Shown here in pieces: positions 16,912 to 25,293 of a DNA stretch of 40,590 nucleotides. Below the pieces are notes generated by a model. The model had not been told where the DNA came from, ran no database searches, and worked only from the letters and a program-made list of their open reading frames with translations. The first letter of the stretch is position 1. Each line of letters begins with the position of its first letter. The stretch is from the NCBI RefSeq assembly GCF_004297405.1, contig NZ_SCVC01000014.1:1-40590 (forward strand). The letters are read 5' to 3'. This DNA comes from Reyranella sp. Lineage in GTDB: Bacteria > Pseudomonadota > Alphaproteobacteria > Reyranellales > Reyranellaceae. The translations under genes and the position numbers were made by a program.

Positions 16912-16988
16912 TGGGCCGGCGTAGCAAAGGTTACCTGGATGTAACGCCTTGCTTTTGCTCAATTTATTGATTACCTGAGTGCGCGCCC

Positions 16989-17049
16989 GGCGGGGACGAC
17001 CCCGCCATCACTGGGCAAGTGTCGGGACGGCTCGGCTTCTTGCAAAGGG
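16989..17049 (+). promoter_or_regulatory. Guanidine-II (mini-ykkC) riboswitch upstream of gdx
   Basis: Two hairpins precede the gdx gene. The first has a perfect 7-bp stem (16989-16995 with 17000-17006) around an ACGA loop. The second has a 6-bp stem with two G-U pairs (17021-17026 with 17031-17036) around an ACGG loop. They are joined by a 14-base linker, and AAAGGG at 17044-17049 serves as ribosome site 8 bases before the ATG. Paired stem-loops with ACGR loops just upstream of a guanidinium exporter are the defining layout of the guanidine-II class. In that class the loops bind guanidinium and free the ribosome site. Identification is from structure and context; no covariance-model search was possible. 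Confidence 0.88.
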
Positions 17050-17057
17050 TGCATCCC

Positions 17058-17378
17058 ATGGCTTGGTTAATTCTATTCGTTGCCGGTCTCTTTGAGATCG
17101 GCTGGGCAATCGGGCTGAAATACACCGATGGCTTTTCGCGTCTCGTGCCGACGGTCCTGACCGGCACGGCGATGCTCATTAGCATTGTCCTGCTCGGCAT
17201 TGCGCTCAAGACCCTGCCGGTCGGCACGGGTTATGCGGTCTGGACCGGCATCGGCGCAGTCGGCACGGCGATCCTCGGCATTTTTCTGCTGGGTGAATCG
17301 ACCGACATCGCGCGGTTGGCGTCGATCGGCCTGATCGTCGCCGGCATCATCGGCCTGAAGCTGTCGAGCGCCGTCTAG
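17058..17378 (+). CDS. gdx: Guanidinium exporter, SMR family
   Basis: A 106-residue four-helix small multidrug resistance protein (also named SugE). Glu13 in [19 protein letters not shown] is the proton/substrate-coupling residue. The W-A-x-G-L-K-x-T-x-G-F-S-R pattern and [16 protein letters not shown] are those of the Gdx subgroup, which exports guanidinium by proton exchange, rather than EmrE. The ATG at 17058 has AAAGGG 8 bases upstream; a GTG at 17019 lies in the riboswitch and is rejected. Expression should rise with guanidinium through the upstream riboswitch. The stop is inside CTAG shared with the stop of the convergent NTF2-like gene. Confidence 0.95.
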   Translation: MAWLILFVAGLFEIGWAIGLKYTDGFSRLVPTVLTGTAMLISIVLLGIALKTLPVGTGYAVWTGIGAVGTAILGIFLLGESTDIARLASIGLIVAGIIGLKLSSAV

Positions 17379-17842
17379 ACGACGGCGCTGCGGGCAAACT
17401 TGCCGTAGCTCTGATCAGGCGTGCCGCGGAACAGCGACATGTGCGTGTGGGTGGCCACGAACGGGTCGCCCACCGCCTTGCGACCGAGCACGACTGTGGT
17501 GCGGCCGGGGCGATCGAACTTGTCGCCATTGGGATGAAAGCCGTCTGATTGCCACACGCCCATGCCGACGGCGGTCAGCCGGTCGGCCGAGACGATCGCC
17601 TCGATCTTGTCGAGGTCGTAGCGGAACTCGCGGATCGTGCCCCACACGTTGCGCCACTGCTTCTGCTCGGCGAGATCGCGGCCGATCATGAAATCGGTGA
17701 AGGTGCCGAAGGCGATCATGTCGTCGGCAAAGATCGGGCGTGCGCTTTCGTAGTCGACGGCGCGGCAATGTTTCGACAGCGTGTCGAACCAGGCGCGCAC
17801 GGCGGCGAGATCGTCGGGTTGGACGGGCGAACGAAGATTCAT
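17375..17842 (-). CDS. NTF2-like (SnoaL-type) protein
   Basis: A 155-residue protein of the nuclear-transport-factor-2-like cone fold. [20 protein letters not shown] forms the opening helix, [13 protein letters not shown] the first strand, and [20 protein letters not shown] and [20 protein letters not shown] follow. Such proteins serve as isomerases, dehydratases or ligand binders, and the fold alone does not tell which. AGGAG lies 8 bases before the ATG and overlaps the stop region of the S49 peptidase gene (10-base gap), suggesting one transcript. Its stop codon overlaps that of gdx by the four bases CTAG. Confidence 0.8.
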   Translation of the reverse strand: MNLRSPVQPDDLAAVRAWFDTLSKHCRAVDYESARPIFADDMIAFGTFTDFMIGRDLAEQKQWRNVWGTIREFRYDLDKIEAIVSADRLTAVGMGVWQSDGFHPNGDKFDRPGRTTVVLGRKAVGDPFVATHTHMSLFRGTPDQSYGKFARSAVV

Positions 17843-17852
17843 GTCGGGTCTC

Positions 17853-18680
17853 CTAAAGTCCGAATCTTTGCCAGTGCCAGCGCTCCTCGACCGCGGCGAG
17901 GGCCGAGGGGCCGATGTCGTCGAGGCCGGCGCGCAAGCCGAAGCGCGATAGCAGCCGGCGGCGCGGGCCGATCACCGGCAGCCGCACCTTGTCGCCATAG
18001 CGCGCCTGCAAGGTCGCGCGCAGTTCGCCCATGCCGTCGGCCAGGCCGAGCTCGAGGCCGCGTTTGCCGGTCCAGAACTCACCCGAGAACAGGACGGTCT
18101 CGTCACCACGCAGCAGCTTGCCGCGGCGCTCGCGCACCCAGCCTTTGAAGCCGTCGTGGATCTCGGCCTGCAGGCGCTTCAGCCGGTCGACATCCTCGTC
18201 CTGTTCGGGTCGGAACGGATCGAGCATCGACTTGCGCTCGCCGGATGTATGCAGGCGCCGCTCGACGCCGATGCGGGCGAGCAAGTCCTGGAAGCCGAAG
18301 CCGGCGCTGATCACGCCGATGGACCCCACGATCGAACTGGGGTCGACGATGATCTCGTCGGCGGCACAGGCGAGCCAATAGCCGCCCGATGCGGCGACGT
18401 CTTCGACGAAGGCGACCACCGGCAAGCCCTTCTCAGCCGCATGCAGGCGGATGCGCTGGGCGATCAGCGACGACTGGACCGGTGAGCCGCCGGGTGAGTT
18501 TAACGCGATCGCGACGGCCTTGGCGCCGCGCGTGTCGAAAGCGCGCTTGAGCAGCGGTGCCACCGAGTCGATCGACAGGCTGCGGCCACCCAGCATGCTC
18601 CCCGACGCGATTACGCCGGAAAGGCGAACGACGGGCACGACTGGCCCGCAGCGAAAACGATCCCTGATCCAGTTCAGCAT
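17853..18680 (-). CDS. S49-family signal-peptide-peptidase-like serine protease
   Basis: A 275-residue S49 peptidase, the SppA/SohB family that cleaves membrane-associated peptides. VPVVRLSGVI (16-25) is the core strand and ALNSPGGSPVQSSLIA (59-74) the family loop. VEDVAASGGYWLACAADEI places the nucleophile Ser98, followed by VGSIGVISAGFG, and the predicted general base Lys150 is in SGERKSML. At this size it is a half-length, single-domain form like SohB. There is no clear signal peptide, but the amphipathic start MLNWIRDRF could attach to membrane. A TTG at 18716 with no better ribosome site would add 12 residues; I prefer ATG 18680. It follows the methyltransferase gene closely. Confidence 0.88.
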   Translation of the reverse strand: MLNWIRDRFRCGPVVPVVRLSGVIASGSMLGGRSLSIDSVAPLLKRAFDTRGAKAVAIALNSPGGSPVQSSLIAQRIRLHAAEKGLPVVAFVEDVAASGGYWLACAADEIIVDPSSIVGSIGVISAGFGFQDLLARIGVERRLHTSGERKSMLDPFRPEQDEDVDRLKRLQAEIHDGFKGWVRERRGKLLRGDETVLFSGEFWTGKRGLELGLADGMGELRATLQARYGDKVRLPVIGPRRRLLSRFGLRAGLDDIGPSALAAVEERWHWQRFGL

Positions 18681-18721
18681 GGGCGGCACTGTCGCGGCCG
18701 TCGTTCTGGAAGGCAAGCGCC

Positions 18722-19459
18722 CTAGAGAATAAGCGGCTGCGCGTGGCGCAGCACAGCCTCGGCCTCGTCCGTATAGCCGCCGGCCGCACGATGCAGGACG
18801 AGCGGCGGCGCCTCGGTCCGCTGCAGGCGGCTGGCGCGCCGGGCGCGGACCAGCACGCGGGCCGCCGGCGGCAGGCGCTTCACGGTGATCTCGCCCCAGC
18901 CCAGCCCAGCGAGATGGCCGACGATCTCTTCGAGACGGTCGCTGCGGTGGATTGTGAGCAGAGTCCCTGCGGGTTTGAGCGCGCCGGTCGCCACGTCGAG
19001 CCAGCGCGCGAGGTCGGCGCTCGATTCGACAGTCGCCAACGCCTTGCTCGGATTGGGCGAGGGATCGGCAACGGCCGCTGCCAGATAAGGCGGGTTGGTC
19101 GCGACATGATCGAAAGGACCGAGATGGCCCGGCAACGGGTCGGCCAGGTCGTGCACCAGTGTTTGCACGCGCTCGTCAACTTCATTCAGTCGGGCATTGC
19201 GCACGCCAAGAGCGGCCAGTGTGGGCTGCAGCTCGATGCCGACAATCGTGCAGCCGGGCACACGGGCTGCCAGGCAGAGCCCTACCGCGGCCACGCCGGC
19301 GCCGAGGTCGAGGATGCGTTCAGCAGGCCGGGCCTCGACCGCGGCAGCCAACAGGACCGCGTCGACAGCGATCCGGTAGCCGCGAGCCGGTTGCAACAGG
19401 CGCACCCGGCCGCCCAGAAGGGCGTTTTCGGTCGGCTCCATTTCCATGCTAGGGATCAT
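18722..19459 (-). CDS. TrmN6-type tRNA/protein N6-adenine methyltransferase
   Basis: A 245-residue class I SAM-dependent methyltransferase. Motif I is ILDLGAGVAAVGLCLA, an acidic ribose contact lies in IVGIELQP, and the catalytic motif IV is ATNPPYLAA, typical of exocyclic-amine methylation of adenine. The opening LGGRVRLLQPARGYRIAVDA matches the family containing tRNA1(Val) A37-N6 methyltransferase (TrmN6/YfiC). The tRNA substrate is family-based inference. Start is uncertain: ATGs at 19459, 19447 and 19441 are all in frame. Divergent from the polyprenyl synthase gene and probably first in the transcript that includes the S49 peptidase. Confidence 0.82.
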   Translation of the reverse strand: MIPSMEMEPTENALLGGRVRLLQPARGYRIAVDAVLLAAAVEARPAERILDLGAGVAAVGLCLAARVPGCTIVGIELQPTLAALGVRNARLNEVDERVQTLVHDLADPLPGHLGPFDHVATNPPYLAAAVADPSPNPSKALATVESSADLARWLDVATGALKPAGTLLTIHRSDRLEEIVGHLAGLGWGEITVKRLPPAARVLVRARRASRLQRTEAPPLVLHRAAGGYTDEAEAVLRHAQPLIL

Positions 19460-19513
19460 CTCACGACATCGTGTCGCAACAGTCAGGCTTCACCGGAGAG
19501 TTAATCTCTCATT
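19460..19513. promoter_or_regulatory. Divergent promoter and SD-containing small hairpin before polyprenyl synthase
   Basis: The 54-base gap between the divergent methyltransferase and polyprenyl synthase genes contains CGACATCGTGTCG (19464-19476), an inverted repeat with 5-bp arms. It also contains GAGAG-TTAAT-CTCTC (19496-19510), whose left arm is the only ribosome-site-like sequence and lies 13 bases from the ATG. Promoter boxes could not be assigned. Confidence 0.35.
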
Positions 19514-20533
19514 ATGGCAACCGTCGTCTCTCTCGAAGGCAAACGCAAGGCGCCAAGCCTCGAACCGCTGCTGGCGCTGTGCGCCGATGACATGATCCAG
19601 GTGGATCGCGAGATCCTGGCGCGCATGCGTTCACCGGTCGCGCTGATCCCTGAGCTTGCCAATCATCTGGTCGGTGCCGGTGGCAAGCGCATGCGTCCGC
19701 TGCTCACGGTGGCTGCCGCCAGGCTTTGCGGTTACGCCGAAAGCAGTGATCGCCATATCAAGCTCGCGACCTGTGTCGAGTTCATCCATTCGGCGACGCT
19801 GTTGCACGACGATGTCGTCGACGTCAGTGCGCTCAGGCGCGGCAAGCCGTCGGCCAACACCGTATGGGGCGACAAGGCCTCGGTGCTGGTGGGCGATTTC
19901 CTCTTCACGCGCGCCTTCGAGCTGATGGTCGATGTCGGCTCGATCGACATATTGGGTGTGCTGTCGCGTGCCTCCTCTACCATCGCCGAGGGTGAGGTGT
20001 TGCAGCTCGTCAGCCAGCGCGACACCAGCACGCCCGAGTCGACGTATCTCGAAGTGATCAAGGCCAAGACCGCCAAGCTCTTCGCGGCCTCGGCCGAGGT
20101 TGGGGCCATGGTGGCCGGCCGCAACGGGCCGGAGCGGGTGGCGCTCGAGAGCTTTGGCATGAACCTCGGCATCGCCTTTCAGCTGGTCGACGACGCGCTC
20201 GACTATTCGGGGCGCGAGGCCAAGCTCGGCAAAACGGTCGGCGACGACTTCCGTGAAGGCAAGATCACCCTGCCGGTGATCCTGGCTTTTTTGCGCGGTG
20301 GCTCCGTCGATCGCCAATTCTGGAAGCGCACCATCGAGAAGCTCGACCAGCGTGACGGCGACCTCGAACAGGCCCAGACGCTGATCGAGCGTCATGGCGC
20401 ACTGTCCGACACGTTGGAGCGGGCGCGCCACTACGGCGCCATGGCGCGCGACGGGCTCGGCCTCTTTCCCGCCTCGCCGCTCAAGGCCGCTCTGCTCGAA
20501 GCGGTCGACTTCGCCATCGATCGCGCCCACTGA
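19514..20533 (+). CDS. ispB: Long-chain polyprenyl diphosphate synthase
   Basis: A 339-residue trans-isoprenyl diphosphate synthase that elongates FPP with IPP units to the C40-C50 chain used for the quinone side chain. The first aspartate-rich motif HDDVVD has Asp99, Asp100 and Asp103. The second, [11 protein letters not shown], has Asp224, Asp225 and Asp228. [11 protein letters not shown] is the IPP phosphate-binding loop, and [13 protein letters not shown] and [11 protein letters not shown] follow. The residues before the first Asp motif (FIHSATLL) are small, as in long-chain enzymes, so octaprenyl or decaprenyl product is likely. Chain length is not readable from sequence alone. Glycerol kinase starts 14 bases downstream. 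Confidence 0.9.
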   Translation: MATVVSLEGKRKAPSLEPLLALCADDMIQVDREILARMRSPVALIPELANHLVGAGGKRMRPLLTVAAARLCGYAESSDRHIKLATCVEFIHSATLLHDDVVDVSALRRGKPSANTVWGDKASVLVGDFLFTRAFELMVDVGSIDILGVLSRASSTIAEGEVLQLVSQRDTSTPESTYLEVIKAKTAKLFAASAEVGAMVAGRNGPERVALESFGMNLGIAFQLVDDALDYSGREAKLGKTVGDDFREGKITLPVILAFLRGGSVDRQFWKRTIEKLDQRDGDLEQAQTLIERHGALSDTLERARHYGAMARDGLGLFPASPLKAALLEAVDFAIDRAH

Positions 20534-20547
20534 CGCCGGCGCGCGCG

Positions 20548-22032
20548 ATGGCCGGTCGTCATATCCTCGCCATCGACCAGGGCACGACCAGCACTCGCGC
20601 CATCGTCTTCGATTCCTCGGGGCATCCGGTTGCGTCAGCACAGAAGGAATTGCCGCAGATCTTCCCGCGGCCCGGCTGGGTGGAGCACGATCCGGAAGAG
20701 ATCTGGTCGGCGACGGTCGAGGTCTGCCGCGGTGCGCTCGCCAATGCGAAGGTCGAAGCGTCGGCTCTGGCCGGCATCGGCATCACCAATCAGCGCGAGA
20801 CCACGGTCGTGTGGGATCGCGCCACCGGCAAGCCGGTGCACAATGCCATCGTCTGGCAGGACCGCCGCACCGCCGATCGCTGCCAGGCGCTGAAGCAGGC
20901 GGGGCATGAGAAGATCTTCTCCGATCGTACCGGCCTGCTGCTCGACCCGTATTTCTCCGGCACCAAGATCGAGTGGATCCTGGATCACGTCGCCGGTGCC
21001 CGGGCTGCGGCTGAGAAGGGCGCACTCGCGGCGGGCACCATCGAATGCTTCCTGCTGTGGCGCCTGACCGGCGGCAAGGTGCATGCGAGCGACGCCACCA
21101 ACGCCAGCCGCTCGCTGCTGCTGGATATTCGCAAGGGTGCCTGGGACCCGGAACTGATGCAGCTTCTGCGCGTGCCGGCGTCGCTGTTGCCTCGGGTAGT
21201 CGATTGTTCGGGTGAACTCGGCGTTGCGACAGCCGACATCCTCGGCGCGCCGGTGCCGATCCTGGGCATGGCAGGCGATCAGCAGGCGGCCACCGTGGGC
21301 CAGGCTTGCATCAAGCCCGGCATGGTCAAGGCGACTTACGGCACGGGCTGCTTTGCGCTGCTGAACACCGGCAGTCTCGCCATGCATTCGCGGTCGCGGC
21401 TGCTCACCACCATCGCCTATCAGCTCGACGGGCGTCGGACCTATGCGCTGGAGGGCAGCATCTTCATCGCCGGCGCCGCCGTGCAATGGCTGCGCGATGG
21501 GCTGCGCCTCATCAGCAAGTCGGCGGATGTCGAGGCGCTGGCGCGCGGCGCCAAGGATGCCCATGGCGTCTACATGGTGCCGGCCTTCGTAGGTCTCGGG
21601 GCGCCTTATTGGGATGCCGAAGCCCGCGGCGCGATCCTGGGGCTGACGCGCGATTCCGGCCCTGGCGAGATCGCCGCTGCCACGCTCGATTCGGTCTGCT
21701 ACCAGACCCGCGACCTCGTGGAGGCGATGCGCAGCGACGGGGCGCAGATCGATGACCTGCGGGTCGATGGCGGCATGGTCGTTAACGATCCGTTGATGCA
21801 GCGGCTGGCCGACACGGTCGGCGCGCCGGTGGAGCGACCGCAGGTGACGGAGACCACCGCCCTGGGCGCGGCCTTCCTGGCGGGGCTGGCGGCGGGCCTC
21901 TGGCCGTCGCTCGAGGCCTTGTCCAAGACCTGGGTGCTCGACCGGGCCTTCAAGCCCACCGAGGATACGATTTCGCGCGATCGCCGCTATGCCGGCTGGA
22001 AGGATGCTGTGCGCCGGGTGCGCAGTTCCTGA
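20548..22032 (+). CDS. glpK: Glycerol kinase
   Basis: A 494-residue FGGY-family kinase that phosphorylates glycerol to sn-glycerol 3-phosphate with [20 protein letters not shown] is the N-terminal phosphate loop. [54 protein letters not shown] and [12 protein letters not shown] (catalytic Asp) follow. [17 protein letters not shown] is the FGGY C-terminal motif. Length and motifs are those of GlpK throughout. It sits alone, without glpF, glpD or a glp regulator, 14 bases after the polyprenyl synthase gene, which is an unusual home for it. It may be read from the upstream promoter. Confidence 0.95.
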   Translation: MAGRHILAIDQGTTSTRAIVFDSSGHPVASAQKELPQIFPRPGWVEHDPEEIWSATVEVCRGALANAKVEASALAGIGITNQRETTVVWDRATGKPVHNAIVWQDRRTADRCQALKQAGHEKIFSDRTGLLLDPYFSGTKIEWILDHVAGARAAAEKGALAAGTIECFLLWRLTGGKVHASDATNASRSLLLDIRKGAWDPELMQLLRVPASLLPRVVDCSGELGVATADILGAPVPILGMAGDQQAATVGQACIKPGMVKATYGTGCFALLNTGSLAMHSRSRLLTTIAYQLDGRRTYALEGSIFIAGAAVQWLRDGLRLISKSADVEALARGAKDAHGVYMVPAFVGLGAPYWDAEARGAILGLTRDSGPGEIAAATLDSVCYQTRDLVEAMRSDGAQIDDLRVDGGMVVNDPLMQRLADTVGAPVERPQVTETTALGAAFLAGLAAGLWPSLEALSKTWVLDRAFKPTEDTISRDRRYAGWKDAVRRVRSS

Positions 22033-22069
22033 TTGCTGCTCCGGGGCATGGCCATTAGGTTGCCCCGCG

Positions 22070-22822
22070 ATGAAAAACCCGGCCAATCCCGTCTATTGCG
22101 GCGTCGATACCACCGATCTCATCTGGGCTGCCAAGCTTATCCAGTCCATTGCTGGAGGGCCGAAACCGGCCGTCGGCGGCATCAAGCTCGGGCTCGAATT
22201 CTTCCTGGCGCACGGCGCGCCGGGCGTTCGCTATGCCTTTCCCGAGCCGGTGCGGGCGACTGGCGTCGGCTTCTTTCTCGATCTCAAGCTGCACGACATT
22301 CCCAACACGGCGGCCGGCGGCATTCGTGCCGTGGCTGAACTGGCGCCGACCTTCATCACCATCCATTCGAGCGGCGGTCGCGACATGCTGAAGGCCGCCG
22401 TTGAAGAGGCCGGCACGCAGGCCGCCAAGCACAATGTGCCGCGGCCGAAGCTGCTGGGCGTCACGGTGCTGACCTCGCTCGACCGCGCCGACCTCGAGGC
22501 GACTGGCGTGAACGCCGATCCGTCGGACCAGGTGCTACGGCTCGCCGCGCTGGCGCGCGAGAGTGGCCTCGACGGTGTGATTTGCTCGCCGCTGGAAATC
22601 GCAGCTCTGCGCAAGCAATGCGGCCCGGATTTCGTCCTGATGGTGCCGGGTATCCGCCCCGCCGGCAGCGCCGCCAACGATCAGAAGCGGGTGATGACTC
22701 CGCGGCAGGCCGTCGATCTCGGCGCCACCAACCTGGTCGTCAGCCGGCCAATCTATCAGGCAGCCGATCCACGCGCCGCGGCCGAAGCGATCGCGCGCGA
22801 AGCCGGCGTCAACGACCTATGA
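22070..22822 (+). CDS. pyrF: Orotidine 5'-phosphate decarboxylase
   Basis: A 250-residue OMP decarboxylase, last step of UMP synthesis. The core Asp71-x-Lys73-x-x-Asp76 is in FLDLKLHDIPNT. The phosphate-binding end is MVPGIRPAG and DLGATNLVVSRPIYQA, with FITIHSSGG in between. ATG 22070 begins MKNPANPVYCGVDTTD, the normal short lead into strand 1; an in-frame ATG at 21989 would overlap glpK and is rejected. The stop overlaps the trpF start as ATGA, so the two are translationally coupled. Confidence 0.94.
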   Translation: MKNPANPVYCGVDTTDLIWAAKLIQSIAGGPKPAVGGIKLGLEFFLAHGAPGVRYAFPEPVRATGVGFFLDLKLHDIPNTAAGGIRAVAELAPTFITIHSSGGRDMLKAAVEEAGTQAAKHNVPRPKLLGVTVLTSLDRADLEATGVNADPSDQVLRLAALARESGLDGVICSPLEIAALRKQCGPDFVLMVPGIRPAGSAANDQKRVMTPRQAVDLGATNLVVSRPIYQAADPRAAAEAIAREAGVNDL

Positions 22823-23457
22823 CCATCGAGGCCAAGATCTGCGGGCTCTCGACGCCGGAAACGCTCGATGCCGCGGTCCAGGCCGGCGCCCGCTGGGTGG
22901 GCTTCGTCACGTTTCCCAAGTCGCCCCGTCACATCGGCTCGCTCGATCTCCTGAAGGCGCTGGGTGCGAGGGTGCCGGCAAGCGTCGGGCGCGTCGGCCT
23001 GTTCGTCGATCCTGATGATGCGTTAATCGACGAGCGTCTCGCGACCGGCGCCATCGACATGCTGCAACTCCACGGGGCGGAGACACCGGATCGCGTGGCG
23101 GCGCTCAAGGCACGCACCGGCAAGCAGGTCATGAAGGTGATCAAGGTCGCCCGGCCCGAAGATGTCGAGCAAGGCATCGCAGCCTATGCCGGTGTGGCCG
23201 ATCGGCTGATGTTCGATGCCGCCGATGGCACTCTGCCCGGTGGCAATGCCAAATCCTTCGACTGGACGATCCTGTCGGGCCGCAAGGTACCGCTGCCGTG
23301 GTTGCTTGCCGGCGGACTCACGCCCGACAATGTTGCCGAAGCGGTGCGCGTCACGGGCACGCCGACCGTCGACGTTTCTTCTGGCGTCGAAACGAGCCGG
23401 GGTGTGAAATCTATAGAGCTGATTCGCGCCTTCCTCGACAGGGTGAAGGCGCTCTGA
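22819..23457 (+). CDS. trpF: Phosphoribosylanthranilate isomerase
   Basis: A 212-residue TIM-barrel enzyme that carries out the Amadori rearrangement of N-(5-phosphoribosyl)anthranilate in tryptophan synthesis. Cys8 in AKICGLSTPE is the predicted general base and the Asp in RLMFDAADG the general acid. WVGFVTFPKSPRHI, MLQLHGAET and the phosphate-binding LLAGGLTPDNV with VDVSSGVETSRGVKS complete the family pattern. The start ATGA overlaps the pyrF stop by four bases. It is separated from trpB by the RidA-like gene only. Confidence 0.95.
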   Translation: MTIEAKICGLSTPETLDAAVQAGARWVGFVTFPKSPRHIGSLDLLKALGARVPASVGRVGLFVDPDDALIDERLATGAIDMLQLHGAETPDRVAALKARTGKQVMKVIKVARPEDVEQGIAAYAGVADRLMFDAADGTLPGGNAKSFDWTILSGRKVPLPWLLAGGLTPDNVAEAVRVTGTPTVDVSSGVETSRGVKSIELIRAFLDRVKAL

Positions 23458-23468
23458 GGGGGAGAGAC

Positions 23469-24020
23469 ATGAAAGTCGAGAAGCGATTGAAGGAGCTCGG
23501 CATCGAGCTCGCCAAGCCCACGACGCCGATGGGCAGCTACGTAAACGCCGTCCGCACCGGCAACCTACTCTACATGGCGGGCAAGGGACCGGGCCAGCCG
23601 GGACATCCTCTGCCCGTGGGCAAGGTCGGTCGCGATTTCACCGTCGAGGAGGCCTACGAGCATGCGCGCTCCGTTGGTCTCAGCATCATCGCGGCCATCA
23701 AGGCCGAGCTGGGCGACCTCGATCGCGTGAAGCGCATCGTCAAGGTGCTGGGCATGGTCAACGCCATCCCGGAATTCGGCCAGCAGCCCGAAGTGATCAA
23801 CGGCTGCTCCGATCTCTTCGTCTCGGTGTTCGGCGAACGCGGCCGCCATGCGCGGTCGGCGGTCGGCATGGCCTCGTTGCCGCGCGGCATTCCGGTCGAA
23901 ATCGAGGTGATCCTTGAGGTCGAGGATGCGCCGTCCCGGCGTGCTGCCGCCAAGCCGGCGGCTAAGCGCAAGGCCGCTCCCAAGGCCAAGAAGAAAGCGG
24001 CCAAGAAAAAGAAGAACTAG
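23469..24020 (+). CDS. RidA/YjgF-superfamily protein with lysine-rich tail
   Basis: A 183-residue protein with a RidA fold at 1-155 (RLKELGIELAKPTTPMGSYV, NLLYMAGKGPGQPG, VKRIVKVLGMVNAIPEFGQQ, HARSAVGMASLPRGIPVEIE). Archetypal RidA deaminates enamine/imine products of PLP enzymes using an Arg in V-A-R-L-P; here that site reads M-A-S-L-P, Ser in place of Arg. It therefore belongs to another Rid branch, and deaminase activity is doubtful. The last about 27 residues are an Ala/Lys/Pro tail (AAKRKAAPKAKKKAAKKKKN) resembling bacterial histone-H1-like tails, possibly nucleic-acid binding. GGGGGAGAG lies close upstream. It sits between trpF and trpB. Confidence 0.88.
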   Translation: MKVEKRLKELGIELAKPTTPMGSYVNAVRTGNLLYMAGKGPGQPGHPLPVGKVGRDFTVEEAYEHARSVGLSIIAAIKAELGDLDRVKRIVKVLGMVNAIPEFGQQPEVINGCSDLFVSVFGERGRHARSAVGMASLPRGIPVEIEVILEVEDAPSRRAAAKPAAKRKAAPKAKKKAAKKKKN

Positions 24021-24034
24021 GGCTTTTGACCACC

Positions 24035-24071
24035 CCTGTCGGGGCTGCTAAGTCCGCCGGTCCCCGACAGG
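24035..24071 (+). promoter_or_regulatory. Leader hairpin overlapping the trpB ribosome site
   Basis: CCTGTCGGGG (24035-24044) and CCCCGACAGG (24062-24071) form a perfect 10-bp stem with a 17-base loop in the 58-base trpF-side/trpB gap. The right arm includes the first bases of AGGAAGAG, the trpB ribosome site. No T-run follows, so it is not a standard terminator. It could modulate trpB translation or stabilise a processed mRNA end. Confidence 0.5.
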
Positions 24072-24078
24072 AAGAGCC

Positions 24079-25293
24079 ATGTCCCCTTCGCCTAACAGTT
24101 TTCGCACCGGCCCCGACGAACGCGGGCATTTCGGTCTTTTTGGCGGCCGCTACGTCGCCGAAACGCTGATGCCGCTGATCCTCGAGCTGGAGAAGGCCTA
24201 CAACGAGGCCAAGGCCGATCCGCAGTTCCAGGGCGAGCTGAAGTATCTCCTGTCGCAATATGCCGGCCGGCCGAGCCCGCTCTATTACGCCGAGCGGCTG
24301 ACCAAGAAGCTGGGCGGCGCCAAGGTCTACCTGAAGCGCGACGAGCTGAACCACACGGGCAGCCACAAGATCAACAACGTGCTGGGCCAGGTGCTCCTGG
24401 CCAAGCGCATGGGTAAGACGCGCGTGATCGCGGAGACGGGCGCGGGCCAGCATGGCGTCGCCACGGCGACGGCCTGCGCGCTGTTCGACATTCCCTGCGT
24501 CGTGTTCATGGGCTCGGTCGACGTCGACCGCCAGGCCCCCAACGTGTTCCGCATGAAGATGCTTGGCGCGGAAGTGCGTCCGGTGAAGGCAGGGGCTGCC
24601 ACGCTCAAGGATGCGATGAACGAGGCGCTGCGCGACTGGGTCGCGACCTGCGAGACGACGTTCTACTGCATCGGCACGGTGGCCGGGCCGCATCCCTATC
24701 CGGCGATGGTGCGCGACTTCCAGTGCGTGATCGGTGATGAAGTCCGCAAGCAGATGATGGAAGCCGAAGGCCGGTTGCCGGACACGCTGGTGGCATGCAT
24801 CGGTGGCGGTTCGAACGCGATGGGCCTGTTCCATCCGTTCCTCGACGATTCGGGCGTGCGCATCATCGGTGTCGAAGCGGCGGGCCGTGGCATCGACAGC
24901 GGCGAGCATGCGGCTTCGCTGACAGGCGGTCGTCCCGGCGTGCTGCATGGCAATCGCACCTATCTATTGCAGGACAAGGAAGGCCAGATCACCGAGGCGC
25001 ATTCGATCTCGGCCGGCCTCGACTATCCCGGCATCGGACCCGAGCATTCCTGGCTCAAGGAGAAGGGCCGCGTCGAATACGTCTCGGCGACCGACGACGA
25101 GGCAGTCGAGGCGTTCCAGCTCCTGTGCAAGATCGAGGGCATCATTCCCGCGCTCGAATCGGCCCATGCGCTGGCGCACACGCTCAAGCTCGCGCCGAGC
25201 CTGCCCAAGGACAATCTGCTGGTGATGAATCTTTCAGGTCGCGGCGACAAGGACGTCCCGCAGATCGCCGCGCGTTTGGGGGTCGAGATCTGA
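24079..25293 (+). CDS. trpB: Tryptophan synthase beta chain
   Basis: A 404-residue PLP enzyme that condenses indole with serine to tryptophan within the alpha2-beta2 complex. It opens with the usual [15 protein letters not shown]. Lys97 in [14 protein letters not shown] is the PLP lysine, [12 protein letters not shown] is the substrate loop, and [15 protein letters not shown] binds the PLP phosphate. [16 protein letters not shown] and NLSGRGDKD close the family pattern. AGGAAGAG precedes the ATG. The stop overlaps the trpA start (TGATG), as expected for equimolar subunits. Confidence 0.97.
   Translation: MSPSPNSFRTGPDERGHFGLFGGRYVAETLMPLILELEKAYNEAKADPQFQGELKYLLSQYAGRPSPLYYAERLTKKLGGAKVYLKRDELNHTGSHKINNVLGQVLLAKRMGKTRVIAETGAGQHGVATATACALFDIPCVVFMGSVDVDRQAPNVFRMKMLGAEVRPVKAGAATLKDAMNEALRDWVATCETTFYCIGTVAGPHPYPAMVRDFQCVIGDEVRKQMMEAEGRLPDTLVACIGGGSNAMGLFHPFLDDSGVRIIGVEAAGRGIDSGEHAASLTGGRPGVLHGNRTYLLQDKEGQITEAHSISAGLDYPGIGPEHSWLKEKGRVEYVSATDDEAVEAFQLLCKIEGIIPALESAHALAHTLKLAPSLPKDNLLVMNLSGRGDKDVPQIAARLGVEI

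Noticed and set aside
15943..17378. D-carbamoylase and guanidinium exporter as one guanidine-metabolism operon
   Set aside because: About 170 bases with their own palindromes and the riboswitch separate them. The enzyme matches D-carbamoylase residue for residue at the active site, with nothing pointing to guanidine chemistry.
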